Positions 17,178-26,467 of a stretch of DNA of 64,000 nucleotides are shown here, piece after piece. This stretch comes from Nitrospirota bacterium (GTDB taxonomy: Bacteria; Nitrospirota; Nitrospiria; Nitrospirales; UBA8639). A program made the translations under genes and the position numbers. The notes beneath the pieces were generated by a model that was given only the letters and a program-made list of their open reading frames with translations, was not told the DNA's origin and did no database searches. The stretch is taken from contig RFGF01000058.1 in NCBI GenBank assembly GCA_003695915.1, positions 1 through 64,000 of the forward strand, in the 5' to 3' direction. Within the stretch, counting starts at the first letter, position 1. Every line of letters begins with the position of its first letter.

Positions 17178-17204
17178 TGTCGAATTTTTATGAGGCAGGG
17201 ATCC

Positions 17205-17633
17205 ATGCGAACGTATCACGCTAAGCCTTCCGAAATTCATCGAAACTGGTATCTCGTCGATGCGGAAGGGCGAACGTTGGGGCGACTGGCTTCCCGCGTC
17301 GCTCTGATGCTTCGAGGAAAACACAAACCGCTGTTCACACCGCATGTCGATACAGGCGACCATGTGGTGATTATTAACGCATCGAAGATCGCTTTGACCG
17401 GAAACAAACTCAAAAAGAAAGTCTATTATCATCATACAGGATTCCCTGGAGGCCTCAAAGCCATTTCCGCTGATCGTCTTCACGCAAAGAAGCCCACGGC
17501 ACTTGTTCAGAAGGCTATCCTAGGAATGTTACCGAAAACCCCGCTCGGCAAAAAAATGGGGAAAAAGCTCCGCGTCTACGCCGGCCCGGATCATCCCCAT
17601 CAAGCTCAACGCCCGGTTTTGCTCGAACTCTAG
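17205..17633 (+). CDS. rplM: 50S ribosomal protein L13
   Basis: A 142-residue early-assembly protein of the large subunit. It reads [20 protein letters not shown] at the start, then the [33 protein letters not shown] and [10 protein letters not shown] segments that define L13, and [10 protein letters not shown] at the end. I choose the ATG at 17205 over one five codons upstream because it matches the family start and has AGGG before it. rpsI follows after 69 bases, the classical L13-S9 operon order. Confidence 0.97.
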   Translation: MRTYHAKPSEIHRNWYLVDAEGRTLGRLASRVALMLRGKHKPLFTPHVDTGDHVVIINASKIALTGNKLKKKVYYHHTGFPGGLKAISADRLHAKKPTALVQKAILGMLPKTPLGKKMGKKLRVYAGPDHPHQAQRPVLLEL

Positions 17634-17702
17634 AAAACATTTTTTGTTTTTTACGAAGGTGACATTTATCTCGAGTAAAAGTAACAAAGAGGCTTGTGCA
17701 CT

Positions 17703-18095
17703 ATGGTCGAAACTCGTCAGTATGCCACAGGAAAACGCAAATATGCCGTAGCCCGAGCGTGGCTCTCGCCGGGCACCGGAACCATCGAAGTGAATGCGCG
17801 TCCCTTTGAACGCTATTTTCCTCGACTGGCTCATCGGGGGCAAATTCTTTCCCCGTTCGAAGTGACGGGCACTCTCGGGCAATTCGATGTCCGTGCAACG
17901 ATTTCAGGAGGAGGGGCATCCGGCCAGGCCGGGGCTTTGCGCCACGCCATTGCCAGGGCCCTCATGCAATATAACCCATCGTTCAGGGATCCTCTCAAAA
18001 AGCAGGAACTGCTCACCCGCGATTCCCGCGTCAAAGAGCGGAAGAAGTATGGCCAAAAAGGTGCGCGGCGGCGCTTCCAATATTCAAAGCGCTAA
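17703..18095 (+). CDS. rpsI: 30S ribosomal protein S9
   Basis: A 130-residue small-subunit protein whose C-terminal tail reaches the P site. The motifs [39 protein letters not shown] and the basic end [16 protein letters not shown] are typical, including the invariant final Lys-Arg. The ATG at 17703 has AAAGAGG about ten bases upstream. The 273 bases that follow, up to argC, hold no gene and no clear terminator that I can see. Confidence 0.97.
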   Translation: MVETRQYATGKRKYAVARAWLSPGTGTIEVNARPFERYFPRLAHRGQILSPFEVTGTLGQFDVRATISGGGASGQAGALRHAIARALMQYNPSFRDPLKKQELLTRDSRVKERKKYGQKGARRRFQYSKR

Positions 18096-18368
18096 CGCAA
18101 CCAGCATAGGTTTGTTGTTGGCCAAGCAATAGATTGCTGATCCGGAAGAATGTATCGTTTCGTCGTGCTGGGAATTCTTCAGGACAGTTGTTTGGTTTAG
18201 TCTCTCTTCTACAAAAAATCAAAAAAATCGAGCTCTTCTCCAAGAGATGTCGCCACGCACTCAGCATGCGTTATCCATGTCGAGCATCTGACGTCGCATT
18301 CGTTCAAATGCATCCGAACAAACGCAGGCTCAGGAATGCTACCTTATCAAAAATAGGCTGCCAGTGTT

Positions 18369-19448
18369 ATGGATGAAAAAATACGAGTCGGGGTAATCGG
18401 CGCCAGCGGCTATACGGGGGGCGAGTTGTTGCGCCTCTTGTCCTGTCATCCGAACGTGGCATTGAGCGCCGTCGCAGCCTCAGAACGATCAAGCGGAAAA
18501 GCGATCCCTGCGCTCTTTCCCAATCTCACGCACCTCGCTCAGTACACAATTGAGGCGCTCGATCCCAAACTAATCGGTCAGCGTGTGGATGTCGTATTCC
18601 TCGCACTTCCTCATACAACGTCATGGGAAGTCGCCTCAGCGTTTCTCGATCTCGGCAGACGAGTGATCGACCTGAGCGCCGATTATCGTTTGAAAAACCC
18701 ACAGCTCTACGAGACATGGTATCAGATTGCTCATCCTTTCCCGGACCTTCTGACCGAAGCCGTGTATGGCCTGCCGGAACTCCATCGTGATGCAATCCGC
18801 CATGCACGACTCGTCGCCGTTCCTGGCTGTTATCCTACAGCTGCAATTCTTCAATTGGCTCCTTTGGCTGCACGCAGCTTGATTGAACGCGATGGAATCG
18901 TCATCGATGCTAAATCCGGTGTTTCCGGTGCCGGACGCACACCCGCACCAGCCTATCATTTTCCTGAAGCCCATGAAGCCATGCACGCCTACAAAATTGG
19001 CAGCCATCGTCACACACCGGAAATCGAGCAGGAATTGGGTCAATTGTTTGAGACCTCTTCCTTACATAAGGATGCCAGCAAGGAGGTCAGGCTCAATTTT
19101 ACTCCCCACCTCGTTCCCATGAATCGCGGCATCCTCAGTACGGCCTATGCTCGTCCCCTTGTGCCTCTTTCATCGAACGAGCTTTTGACCCGATATGAAA
19201 CATTCTATAAACAAGAACCGTTCGTTCGGGTCTGGCAGGAGCCTGATCGTGTCAATCCTTCTCACGTTCACGGGGCCAATTTTTGCGATCTTTCCGTCTG
19301 TTATGACCAAAGAACCGGCTATGTGGTCACCCTCGCAGCCTTGGACAACTTGGTGAAAGGTGCCGCCGGACAAGCGATTCAGGTTATGAATATCATGCTA
19401 GGATTGCCTGAGACCTCAGGATTGACCATGCCGGGACTGTTTCCTTAG
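18369..19448 (+). CDS. argC: N-acetyl-gamma-glutamyl-phosphate reductase
   Basis: A 359-residue NADPH-dependent enzyme, the third step of arginine synthesis. The N-terminal Rossmann motif GVIGASGYTGGELLRLL is at about residues 9-25. The catalytic Cys sits in VAVPGCYPTAAILQL. KSGVSGAGRTPAPAYHF and SHRHTPEIEQEL supply substrate contacts. Length is normal for the long ArgC type. argJ follows after 54 bases on the same strand, so the two make acetylated ornithine precursors together. The ATG has only a weak upstream AGG. Confidence 0.96.
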   Translation: MDEKIRVGVIGASGYTGGELLRLLSCHPNVALSAVAASERSSGKAIPALFPNLTHLAQYTIEALDPKLIGQRVDVVFLALPHTTSWEVASAFLDLGRRVIDLSADYRLKNPQLYETWYQIAHPFPDLLTEAVYGLPELHRDAIRHARLVAVPGCYPTAAILQLAPLAARSLIERDGIVIDAKSGVSGAGRTPAPAYHFPEAHEAMHAYKIGSHRHTPEIEQELGQLFETSSLHKDASKEVRLNFTPHLVPMNRGILSTAYARPLVPLSSNELLTRYETFYKQEPFVRVWQEPDRVNPSHVHGANFCDLSVCYDQRTGYVVTLAALDNLVKGAAGQAIQVMNIMLGLPETSGLTMPGLFP

Positions 19449-19502
19449 TCCTGATGTTCATCGTTTTCCTTCCATGTTGGTGATCGTCCAACCGATAGGC
19501 CA

Positions 19503-20711
19503 ATGGTGAAATTTTCTCGAGGAGGCGTCACAGCCCCTTCCGGCTTTCTTGCAGCGGGAATTCATTGTGGAATCAAGCCCTCCCCGCTTCTCGACTTGGC
19601 CGTGATAGCCTCCGAGGTTGCCGGACCTATCGCCGGAGTTTTCACAACTAACCGATTTCCCGCTGCCCCGGTGATTGTGGATCGCCTGCATCTCCGACAC
19701 AAAACCGGGCGTGCCGTTATTATCAATAGCGGAAACGCCAATGCTTTTACGGGTGCCCAAGGCCTTGCCGATGCAAAAGAAATGGCCCAATTGACTGCCG
19801 ACTTCTTGGGGTGTCCGCATTACCAGGTGTACGTCGGCTCTACGGGGGTCATCTGTCCCCGTCTTCCCATGCCTTGCATTCGCGAACATCTGCCTCGGCT
19901 CATGGCCCGTCTCCGAAAAGGCGGACACCGGGAGGCTGCCACAGCCATCCTGACCACTGATACCAAAGTCAAAGAAGTGGCCATTGTCACCAAGCTTCAG
20001 GGGACGACCATCACCGTCGGCGGGATGGCCAAGGGAGCCGGCATGATTCATCCGAATATGGCGACGATGTTGGCATTTTTAACGACCGATGCCATGCTGC
20101 ATCAACCTGCTTTACAGCAAGCCCTGTCGCAAGCTGTCGAAAGATCGTTCCACTGTATTTCCGTCGATGGAGAAACGAGTACCAACGATACCGTGTTGTG
20201 TTTGGCGAACGGATCAGCCGGAACCGCCATCCTTGATCCACGATCCCCCGACATGGCGCGATTTCAACAGGCGCTCAACGAAGCCTGCCTCGCCTTGGCT
20301 CTTCAAATCGTCGACGATGGGGAAGGAGCAACCAAACGCGTGGAATTCCGGATCACGGGAGCGCAGACGACATCCGAGGCCAAATGCATTGCAAAAACGC
20401 TGGCAACCTCGCCATTGATCAAAACGGCCTTGTTCGGAGAAGACCCGAATTGGGGGCGGATCATTGCCGCAGTCGGCAGGGCCGGACCTCGAGTTCGTAG
20501 TGAGGACTTTGCCTTGGCGTTCGACGATGTCATTGTCGTCCATCCCGGCATGAAGATCACACCGGACGCTGAACGACGAGTTCGCCGAATCATGCAAAAA
20601 AAGCGGTTTACGATCCAGGTGACCGTGGGACGGGGTTCGGCTGCAGCAACGATCTGGACCACCGATCTCTCGTATGATTACGTCAGAATCAATGCCTCGT
20701 ATCGATCATGA
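19503..20711 (+). CDS. argJ: Ornithine acetyltransferase / N-acetylglutamate synthase
   Basis: A 402-residue self-cleaving enzyme that moves the acetyl group from N-acetylornithine to glutamate and closes the cyclic arginine route. The autoproteolysis site is intact in KGAGMIHPNMATML, with nucleophile Thr188. INSGNANAFTG near residue 75 and the C-terminal EDPNWGRIIAAVGRAG are family hallmarks. Whether it also makes acetylglutamate from acetyl-CoA (bifunctional form) cannot be read with certainty. The stop is 30 bases from the convergent prsR stop, with no room for a separate terminator. Confidence 0.96.
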   Translation: MVKFSRGGVTAPSGFLAAGIHCGIKPSPLLDLAVIASEVAGPIAGVFTTNRFPAAPVIVDRLHLRHKTGRAVIINSGNANAFTGAQGLADAKEMAQLTADFLGCPHYQVYVGSTGVICPRLPMPCIREHLPRLMARLRKGGHREAATAILTTDTKVKEVAIVTKLQGTTITVGGMAKGAGMIHPNMATMLAFLTTDAMLHQPALQQALSQAVERSFHCISVDGETSTNDTVLCLANGSAGTAILDPRSPDMARFQQALNEACLALALQIVDDGEGATKRVEFRITGAQTTSEAKCIAKTLATSPLIKTALFGEDPNWGRIIAAVGRAGPRVRSEDFALAFDDVIVVHPGMKITPDAERRVRRIMQKKRFTIQVTVGRGSAAATIWTTDLSYDYVRINASYRS

Positions 20712-20741
20712 TCCGTCGTGCTGGACCGCCTTTTTGCCTGT

Positions 20742-22172
20742 TTATCTTTTCGTTTTAATCTGGTATCGCCCCAACAGATCATGAAGCGTTGGACGACTCA
20801 CGCCGAGCAGCGTGGCAGCCTTGGAAATATTTCCGTTCGTCTTTTTCAATGTCTTCTCGATGACCTGCCGTTCGACCGCTTCGCGAGCTTCCTTCAACGT
20901 CATGCCTACCCTGACATGACCGACATTGTCTAAATCTAAGTCTTCCGGCGTTAGCCTCACATTGTCAGACAGCGTCACCGCTCGTCGAATTCGGTTTTCA
21001 AGCTCCCGAACGTTCCCCGGCCAATCATAGCGCTCCATAGCCGAGATCGCTTCTCGTGTAAATCCGGTGATCTTGCGACCGGCTTCTTCGGCGTATCGTT
21101 GCAACAGCGATTGGGCCAAGAGGAGAATATCGTCACCGCGCTCACGAAGCGGAGGCATCGCAATGGTCACGGTGTTTAACCGATAATAAAGGTCTTCGCG
21201 AAACCGTCCTTCCTTCAGCGCTTGCCACAGATCGGTATTGGTTGCAGCCAAAACCCGCGTATCCACAGGAATCTCTACGCGCCCACCCACTCGTTCAATG
21301 CAATGGTCCTGTAACACTCGTAACAATTTCACTTGAAGGGCCGTAGACATTTCACCGACCTCGTCGAGAAACAGCGTTCCACCCTGTGCCAATTCAAATC
21401 GTCCACGGCGCTGAAGATGCGCACCCGTAAATGCGCCCTTTTCATGCCCGAACAATTCGCTTTCCAACAAGGTTTCGGGAATCGCTCCGCAGTTAATGGC
21501 GACGAAGGGCCCGTCTCTGCGCGCGCTGTGTCGATGAATGGCTCGCGCGACCAGTTCTTTCCCCGTTCCGCTTTCTCCGACGATCAAGACCGGAATATCG
21601 GACTCTGCCACACGTCGCACAAGGTCGAAGACCTTCAGCATAGGCGGACTGGCTCCGATCATTTCTTGAAAACCTTGTCGCCGGTCCCGTTCGACAAGTG
21701 CCTGATACTCCGTTTCGATTTGGTACAAATAGGCCGCGCGCTGAAGAATCACTTTCAACACCTCGATCTGCACGGGCTTTTCGATAAAATCATATGCGCC
21801 CAATTGAACGGCCTTCATCGCATTGGCTCGCTCGTGATTCCCTGTTAACACGACGACTTTCGCACGTCGATCGTGCGACAACAAGGCCTCCAAGGTCTCC
21901 AATCCCTCCGTCACACCGTTGGAATCCGGCGGCAGTCCAAGATCGAGGATCACGAGCGCAATCGGCTCCTGTTGAAAAATTTCTATTGCCTGTTCTCGAT
22001 TAGTGGCCTCAAACACCGTGTAGTGTGCTTTCAGCCCCCATCGTAACTGTTCACGAATCTCCGGATCGTCATCGACCAGCAAAACTGACGGCAATGGCCC
22101 CGATCCCTTAATCGAATCTTTATCCTCGCTTGCTCGATCTGGCACAAAACGACTCGACATGGGCGTACTCAT
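20742..22172 (-). CDS. prsR: PrsR-type sigma-54 response regulator of the exosortase system
   Basis: A 476-residue NtrC-family activator. The receiver domain (about 28-145) has phosphoacceptor Asp77 (VILDLGLP). The AAA+ domain has Walker A GESGTGKE, the sigma-54 contact loop GAFTGA and Walker B GTLFLDEVGEM. The C-terminal Fis-type helix-turn-helix is NISKAATLLGVSRPTLHDLL. Position and sequence match PrsR, which with PrsK controls PEP-CTERM/exosortase genes in many bacteria. Its ATG overlaps the prsK stop (ATGA). It should drive sigma-54 promoters, and a candidate lies at 26426-26440 before the exosortase gene. Confidence 0.88.
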   Translation of the reverse strand: MSTPMSSRFVPDRASEDKDSIKGSGPLPSVLLVDDDPEIREQLRWGLKAHYTVFEATNREQAIEIFQQEPIALVILDLGLPPDSNGVTEGLETLEALLSHDRRAKVVVLTGNHERANAMKAVQLGAYDFIEKPVQIEVLKVILQRAAYLYQIETEYQALVERDRRQGFQEMIGASPPMLKVFDLVRRVAESDIPVLIVGESGTGKELVARAIHRHSARRDGPFVAINCGAIPETLLESELFGHEKGAFTGAHLQRRGRFELAQGGTLFLDEVGEMSTALQVKLLRVLQDHCIERVGGRVEIPVDTRVLAATNTDLWQALKEGRFREDLYYRLNTVTIAMPPLRERGDDILLLAQSLLQRYAEEAGRKITGFTREAISAMERYDWPGNVRELENRIRRAVTLSDNVRLTPEDLDLDNVGHVRVGMTLKEAREAVERQVIEKTLKKTNGNISKAATLLGVSRPTLHDLLGRYQIKTKR

Positions 22173-24268
22173 GATGATTCTCCATCGACTGTCGGCAAAG
22201 TAATGATCACACAGGTTCCCCGTCCCTCTTGACTCTCGATGCGAATCGATCCGTGATAACGTTCAATAATTTCCTTACACTGATACAAACCAATCCCCAT
22301 TCCGCTTTCTTTGGTAGACTGGAAGGGATGAAACAGGGACGCCAATCGAGCTGGAGGAATGCCTGGCCCCGTATCTTTGATCGTCAACAGAACGGTTTTC
22401 CCGCATTGCTCGGTTCGCACTTCGATCACCCCGTCTCCTTGTACCGCCTGTTGCGCATTAACCAAGAGATTTAGCAGCACTTGCTTCAACTGTTCCGGCA
22501 TCAGCGCAACCGGTGCCAAATGGGATCCGAGTTGTGCGATCGGCTGGACTCCTTGTCCGTTCATCAATTCCAGCGTGTCCTGAATCACTGCGTTCACATT
22601 AGTCCGATGCGAACCCGTCGCATCGCTTTCTGCAGAACCTTTTAGCCGGTCCGAAAGCTTCTTCATGAGCTCTGTCATCCGATGAGCCGTTCTCGCCACG
22701 GTCCGAATCACCGATTCGTGAAATTCCGGATCGTGACCATACTCTTGGGCATTCTGAACGACCAAGGACAACCCCCCAGCGAGATTTTTTAAATCATGTA
22801 TATAAAATGCCGCAAACTGGGTCACCGCATCCCATTTCGCGCGAGCGGCCCGATCCTCCATCAGTTTAGCTTGGACCAATAGCATGGCGACATGATAAGC
22901 CATCACACGGCATAAATCGACGTCATCGACTTCATACGGACGGCCCTGCGCCTCGGAACTCAGGGTGACAAATCCGATGATATCCTTTCTGGTTTGGAGA
23001 GGGACACACAAAATAGCTTTCGTCAAATGCAAAAATTCTCGCAAGACAGGGTTCTGTTCTTCATCGCAATGGAGAAATTGGACCGGCTCACCCTGTTCAC
23101 GGAGAATACAAAGCAAAGGATGTGCCGAATCAAGGGGATACGGAGCCGGTTCAGTATTGACGGTTCGCACTTGATGATAACGGCCATCCACCTCGAATCG
23201 CATCCAAATGCCGATACGTGGAGCGCCAAATGTGCGACTGAGCAGCAGCAGATACTGATCCAGAATTTGGTCCGTCGTTTCGCATGCGGCAAACGCCTCC
23301 GTCATCTCGAGCCACTTTGCTCGATAATCATGTTTGGACCGTAAAAAGTGTCGCCCGACAAACTGTTTCAATCCCATCCGCGCTTGACGGGACACCGCGA
23401 CCGTCACCAGCCCAACAGCCGCAACGAAGAACACTAGCAGACCTAATGCTTCCCCGATGGCCCAATCCGAACGCCGAATCACTTCTGCAACCACGCCAAC
23501 GAAGATGAGATAGCCCCCGACCAGAAAAAACGTCAACGAGGTATACAGTGCCTGATGCGAGATAGTCAGTTTCTGGCTGATCTCTCGCACCCGCCATCGT
23601 GCAAACCCGATGGTCATCAATCCGACACAAAGTGCTGTCGCAAGCCCGTTGACCCAGGCATAGGTCATATTCCATACCGGCAGTAACAGGAGCTGGGTCG
23701 CTTGGGCGATGGCGACCCCTGCAATCCCGCCAAAGCCGATAAGGATAAACTTTAACTGGTACCGAAGCGGGTCGCGCAGCGCCCGCAAGAAATGCTCGAG
23801 GTCAGCAAGCGACCACACTAATCCGAGCAAAATCGCTCCCCAAATCATCCGTCCCCACGGATCGACAAACATAACCTGTTCGGAGCTTCCCGTGAGCTGC
23901 ATGAAACCATGCGGAATGATCTGGATTGCAACGGCCAACCCCATAGCGGCTAGGAGCATGAGCGCACAACGTCGCCGACGCTGTCGCGCACTCTCCAGGC
24001 CAGCTTGAACAGCAAGGCCGAGTGTCAGATACGAAAGCGAGACCGGAAGGATCATTTCGCCCAGCAAAGCCATCTGTCGCCACCACAGGATCTTTGAACC
24101 GTATCCCATGGCCATTGCATTCGATACATGAATCCAGGCCAGCACGCCCAAAACCACAATAGCCGCCCGCGAGAAAGGATCGCTCGATCGCTTCCACACC
24201 AAAAGGATCGCAAGCAGGCCCGCTGCACTTGCACCGACAAGACAGGGCCATGGGCCAGCAACGAACAT
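22169..24268 (-). CDS. prsK: PrsK-type membrane histidine kinase
   Basis: A 699-residue kinase. The N-terminal third is an integral membrane region of about eight helices. A GAF domain follows (around 315-460, for example RIGIWMRF and LCVPLQTRKDIIGFVTLSS). The phosphoacceptor His lies in YIHDLKNLAGGLSLVVQNA. The ATPase domain has N-box LLNLLVNAQQAV, DTGPGIP and GMGIGLYQCKEII. This layout is that of PrsK, partner of PrsR. The HDLKN form of the H-box is typical of this group. It starts six bases after the epsI stop and overlaps prsR, so the whole set is one operon. Confidence 0.88.
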   Translation of the reverse strand: MFVAGPWPCLVGASAAGLLAILLVWKRSSDPFSRAAIVVLGVLAWIHVSNAMAMGYGSKILWWRQMALLGEMILPVSLSYLTLGLAVQAGLESARQRRRRCALMLLAAMGLAVAIQIIPHGFMQLTGSSEQVMFVDPWGRMIWGAILLGLVWSLADLEHFLRALRDPLRYQLKFILIGFGGIAGVAIAQATQLLLLPVWNMTYAWVNGLATALCVGLMTIGFARWRVREISQKLTISHQALYTSLTFFLVGGYLIFVGVVAEVIRRSDWAIGEALGLLVFFVAAVGLVTVAVSRQARMGLKQFVGRHFLRSKHDYRAKWLEMTEAFAACETTDQILDQYLLLLSRTFGAPRIGIWMRFEVDGRYHQVRTVNTEPAPYPLDSAHPLLCILREQGEPVQFLHCDEEQNPVLREFLHLTKAILCVPLQTRKDIIGFVTLSSEAQGRPYEVDDVDLCRVMAYHVAMLLVQAKLMEDRAARAKWDAVTQFAAFYIHDLKNLAGGLSLVVQNAQEYGHDPEFHESVIRTVARTAHRMTELMKKLSDRLKGSAESDATGSHRTNVNAVIQDTLELMNGQGVQPIAQLGSHLAPVALMPEQLKQVLLNLLVNAQQAVQGDGVIEVRTEQCGKTVLLTIKDTGPGIPPARLASLFHPFQSTKESGMGIGLYQCKEIIERYHGSIRIESQEGRGTCVIITLPTVDGESS

Positions 24269-24274
24269 GAGAGA

Positions 24275-25072
24275 TTAGAACGATGGACTAGGAGGATCGG
24301 GCATGTAGCGGAGCAAGACCGGCCACAGATCCTGAAGAAACGATACGCCAACGCTCACAGCAGACTCCGGGGTTGTGACAACCGGAATCGAGATCCGAAC
24401 CAGCGCCCCGTCCGTGCGATTACGGGTAATCGCATCCCAAATCAAGTACGCTTTCGCCCAATATTCATTGGCAATCACGCGCCCGCGATCGTGATACCAA
24501 TATAAAATGACCTGACGATCCAGCCCTTTTTGAATCAACACATTGTTAATCGTAATGGTTCGGCCATCGGGGACGGGTATCGTCAACGGGCGAGAATCTA
24601 TAATCTGCCATCCGGCGCCAGGCAAACAATTCTTCGGAGAATGATAGGTCACTCCCGTTCGCTGACTCTGATAATAGCCCACATAGAGCCAAACCGGCTG
24701 AATCGCTTCTTCACCTTCATCAAGAAGCGTGTTCAACCGGACATTCCGAACTCGAGGCACGCGCTCGATCGGTTGCAGATCCTGGTCTGTTGTCAATGCG
24801 TCACTTCTCAATGCACCGGGCAGTACCCTGCGTTCCCCATCTAGCGGGCGCGTTCTCCGATAGACGCGCATCATGTAATCATCCAATCGCAGAACAGCGA
24901 GAACCCGTTCATCTAGCCCGACTTCTCTCCCCTTCCAATGGCCCTGGAGATCGAACGGAAATTCCACAAACGGTCGCTTCGGAGGTACCGACTCTTCTTG
25001 GGAGAGGACTTCCAGCGCTCCCCATGTCCAGCCGAGCATGAGCGTAGCAATGACAAATGGCCAAACTGGCAT
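24275..25072 (-). CDS. epsI: EpsI-family exosortase-associated protein
   Basis: A 265-residue protein with one N-terminal membrane helix (MPVWPFVIATLMLGWTWGAL) and a large extracytoplasmic domain. The EpsI signature is visible in WLYVGYYQSQRTGVTYHSPKNCLPGAGW. That segment carries the conserved H-x-P-x-x-C-x-P-G motif, and YWYHDRGRVIANEYWAK follows. EpsI domains sit beside or are fused to exosortases and are thought to aid polysaccharide export or sorting; the exact role is unknown. I use the ATG at 25072, with GGGAG nine bases upstream; the longer frame overlaps xrt and is not protein-like. Confidence 0.88.
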   Translation of the reverse strand: MPVWPFVIATLMLGWTWGALEVLSQEESVPPKRPFVEFPFDLQGHWKGREVGLDERVLAVLRLDDYMMRVYRRTRPLDGERRVLPGALRSDALTTDQDLQPIERVPRVRNVRLNTLLDEGEEAIQPVWLYVGYYQSQRTGVTYHSPKNCLPGAGWQIIDSRPLTIPVPDGRTITINNVLIQKGLDRQVILYWYHDRGRVIANEYWAKAYLIWDAITRNRTDGALVRISIPVVTTPESAVSVGVSFLQDLWPVLLRYMPDPPSPSF

Positions 25073-25124
25073 CCCACATTCTCCCACGTCAGTTTTGGCA
25101 ATCGGCTTTTTGGATCGTCGCCGA

Positions 25125-26030
25125 TCAATTCGATGCAGAGCGCCGTGAGCTACCCACTCGCGACAACACGGTCCCACACCCCACGAGCAGTGCAAACGCG
25201 ACCACGAACACGATCCAACCTTCGAAGGTGTGGTAAAACCCTTGTGCCGCTTCGGCTCCCCACAGATGCGCAATGATGCCAGTCCCGCTTACTCGACAAG
25301 CATTGGCGAGAATTGCGATCGGGATGGTCAATCCCACCAACACCCAACGCTTCCAATGCTCGCGCTGGGAGAAATATCCATAAACCGTCCCCAGCGCCAG
25401 CAAGGACAAGAGCGAACGCAGTCCGCTGCAGGCCTCGGCGACTTCCAACGTCGCTCCTGCGAGCACGATCAAATTTCCTTCGCGAAGGACCGGGATGCCG
25501 AGCGAGAATAAACAGAACGCGGCCGTTTTTGCTGCGAACAATTGCAAAGGAAACGCCAAGGCATTCACCACAATTGCCGGAAGCGGAACCATAAAGACTA
25601 AAAACCCGATCGGAAAACTCAAGAGCCGCAAGCAATCCCAGCCATAAATGAGCAACACCAATCCTGCGAGCTCGATCATCAGCGACATACGCTGGGTATA
25701 GAGTTCTGCTCCAATTGTTCCAACGATTAACAAACTCAACCCACAACCCAGCAAGCCGACACCCCATATCGAAGGACGCTTCAGGCAACGGCCTAATCGT
25801 TCGCGCCGCTCCCAAAGAAAGTACCCCGAAAGTAGCGGAACGAGGAACCCGTGAGAATAATCAGGATCTCGATACCAATCGTGCACCATGTCACCGACGA
25901 TATCGTGATAGAGCAAACCGAGAAATCCGGCAATCAGCGATCCGAACGCCGTTCTCCATACTCTGGAGAGCCGCTTTTGATCATCTGCCAGCATTTCTAG
26001 AGGTATTGAGCGCAACGGCTGAGTGTTCAT
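25125..26030 (-). CDS. xrt: Exosortase (Xrt family transpeptidase)
   Basis: A 301-residue polytopic membrane protein. The catalytic triad is present: Cys201 in EACSGLRS, Arg246 in NACRVSGTG and His267 in HTFEGWIVF. YSHGFLVPLLSGYFLWERR near residue 59 and FMVPLPAIVVNALAFPLQ are family landmarks. Exosortases cut and anchor proteins that carry a PEP-CTERM tail, usually in organisms making extracellular polysaccharide. I see no PEP-CTERM protein in this window, so the substrates lie elsewhere. The gene is first in the xrt-epsI-prsK-prsR operon and has an unusually long upstream region. Confidence 0.93.
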   Translation of the reverse strand: MNTQPLRSIPLEMLADDQKRLSRVWRTAFGSLIAGFLGLLYHDIVGDMVHDWYRDPDYSHGFLVPLLSGYFLWERRERLGRCLKRPSIWGVGLLGCGLSLLIVGTIGAELYTQRMSLMIELAGLVLLIYGWDCLRLLSFPIGFLVFMVPLPAIVVNALAFPLQLFAAKTAAFCLFSLGIPVLREGNLIVLAGATLEVAEACSGLRSLLSLLALGTVYGYFSQREHWKRWVLVGLTIPIAILANACRVSGTGIIAHLWGAEAAQGFYHTFEGWIVFVVAFALLVGCGTVLSRVGSSRRSASN

Positions 26031-26230
26031 GACCACCAATTCGGCAAGACGAACACAATGTGGTATAGGAACAGAGTACCAAGTCGGTCTCAAAAAAAGA
26101 AGTCGGCTCGACAGTCTCTTTCATCGATCACAAGAGACCCACGATTCCCGCTCGCTGTTCGTTAGCAGCAAGTGTAAGGAACGATCATTTCATTCGGTAG
26201 AATGAAGACAAGTCTTAAAAATAACGGAAC

Positions 26231-26248
26231 CTTACGACAAATCGTAAG
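26231..26248 (-). repeat. Hairpin in the xrt upstream region (1)
   Basis: CTTACGA and TCGTAAG form perfect 7-bp arms around CAAA. The hairpin lies about 200 bases before the xrt start, within the presumed transcript from the sigma-54-like promoter. It could be an RNA hairpin or a dyad operator. Confidence 0.4.
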
Positions 26249-26294
26249 ACGGCCTCGGCAAACGCTTCAATCGATGCTTACTATTCGGCAAGCA

Positions 26295-26316
26295 AGCGGT
26301 TTTTACAAAAACCGCT
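26295..26316 (-). repeat. Perfect 22-base palindrome in the xrt upstream region (2)
   Basis: Arms AGCGGTTTTT and AAAAACCGCT are perfectly complementary over 10 bp around the two bases AC. The short spacer fits a DNA operator for a dimeric regulator better than an RNA hairpin. If transcribed leftward, the arms would still pair and end in a U/A-rich stem. It lies between the candidate sigma-54 promoter and xrt, and 152 bases from the end of glrR. Confidence 0.5.
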
Positions 26317-26425
26317 CGATTACCGGAAACGTCAGATCATTTGGCGGGAATGCAATCCTCGATGAGGGCCTTTCGCAACTCAGTCACTCTCAAACAAGCA
26401 ATTTATCCAGCAGTCACGTCGACAT

Positions 26426-26440
26426 ACACACCTCGTGCCA
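26426..26440 (-). promoter_or_regulatory. Candidate sigma-54 promoter for the exosortase operon
   Basis: On the minus strand the sequence is TGGCACGAGGTGTGT. The -24 element TGGCACG is perfect. The -12 element reads GTGT instead of TTGC, so the essential GC dinucleotide is G-T. The GG-to-G spacing of ten is right. It points at xrt, leaving a leader of about 385 bases, and the operon encodes its own sigma-54 activator (PrsR). The weak -12 box keeps confidence low. Confidence 0.35.
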
Positions 26441-26467
26441 CGCCCCTCGCCGGTTACTTGAGAGCCG

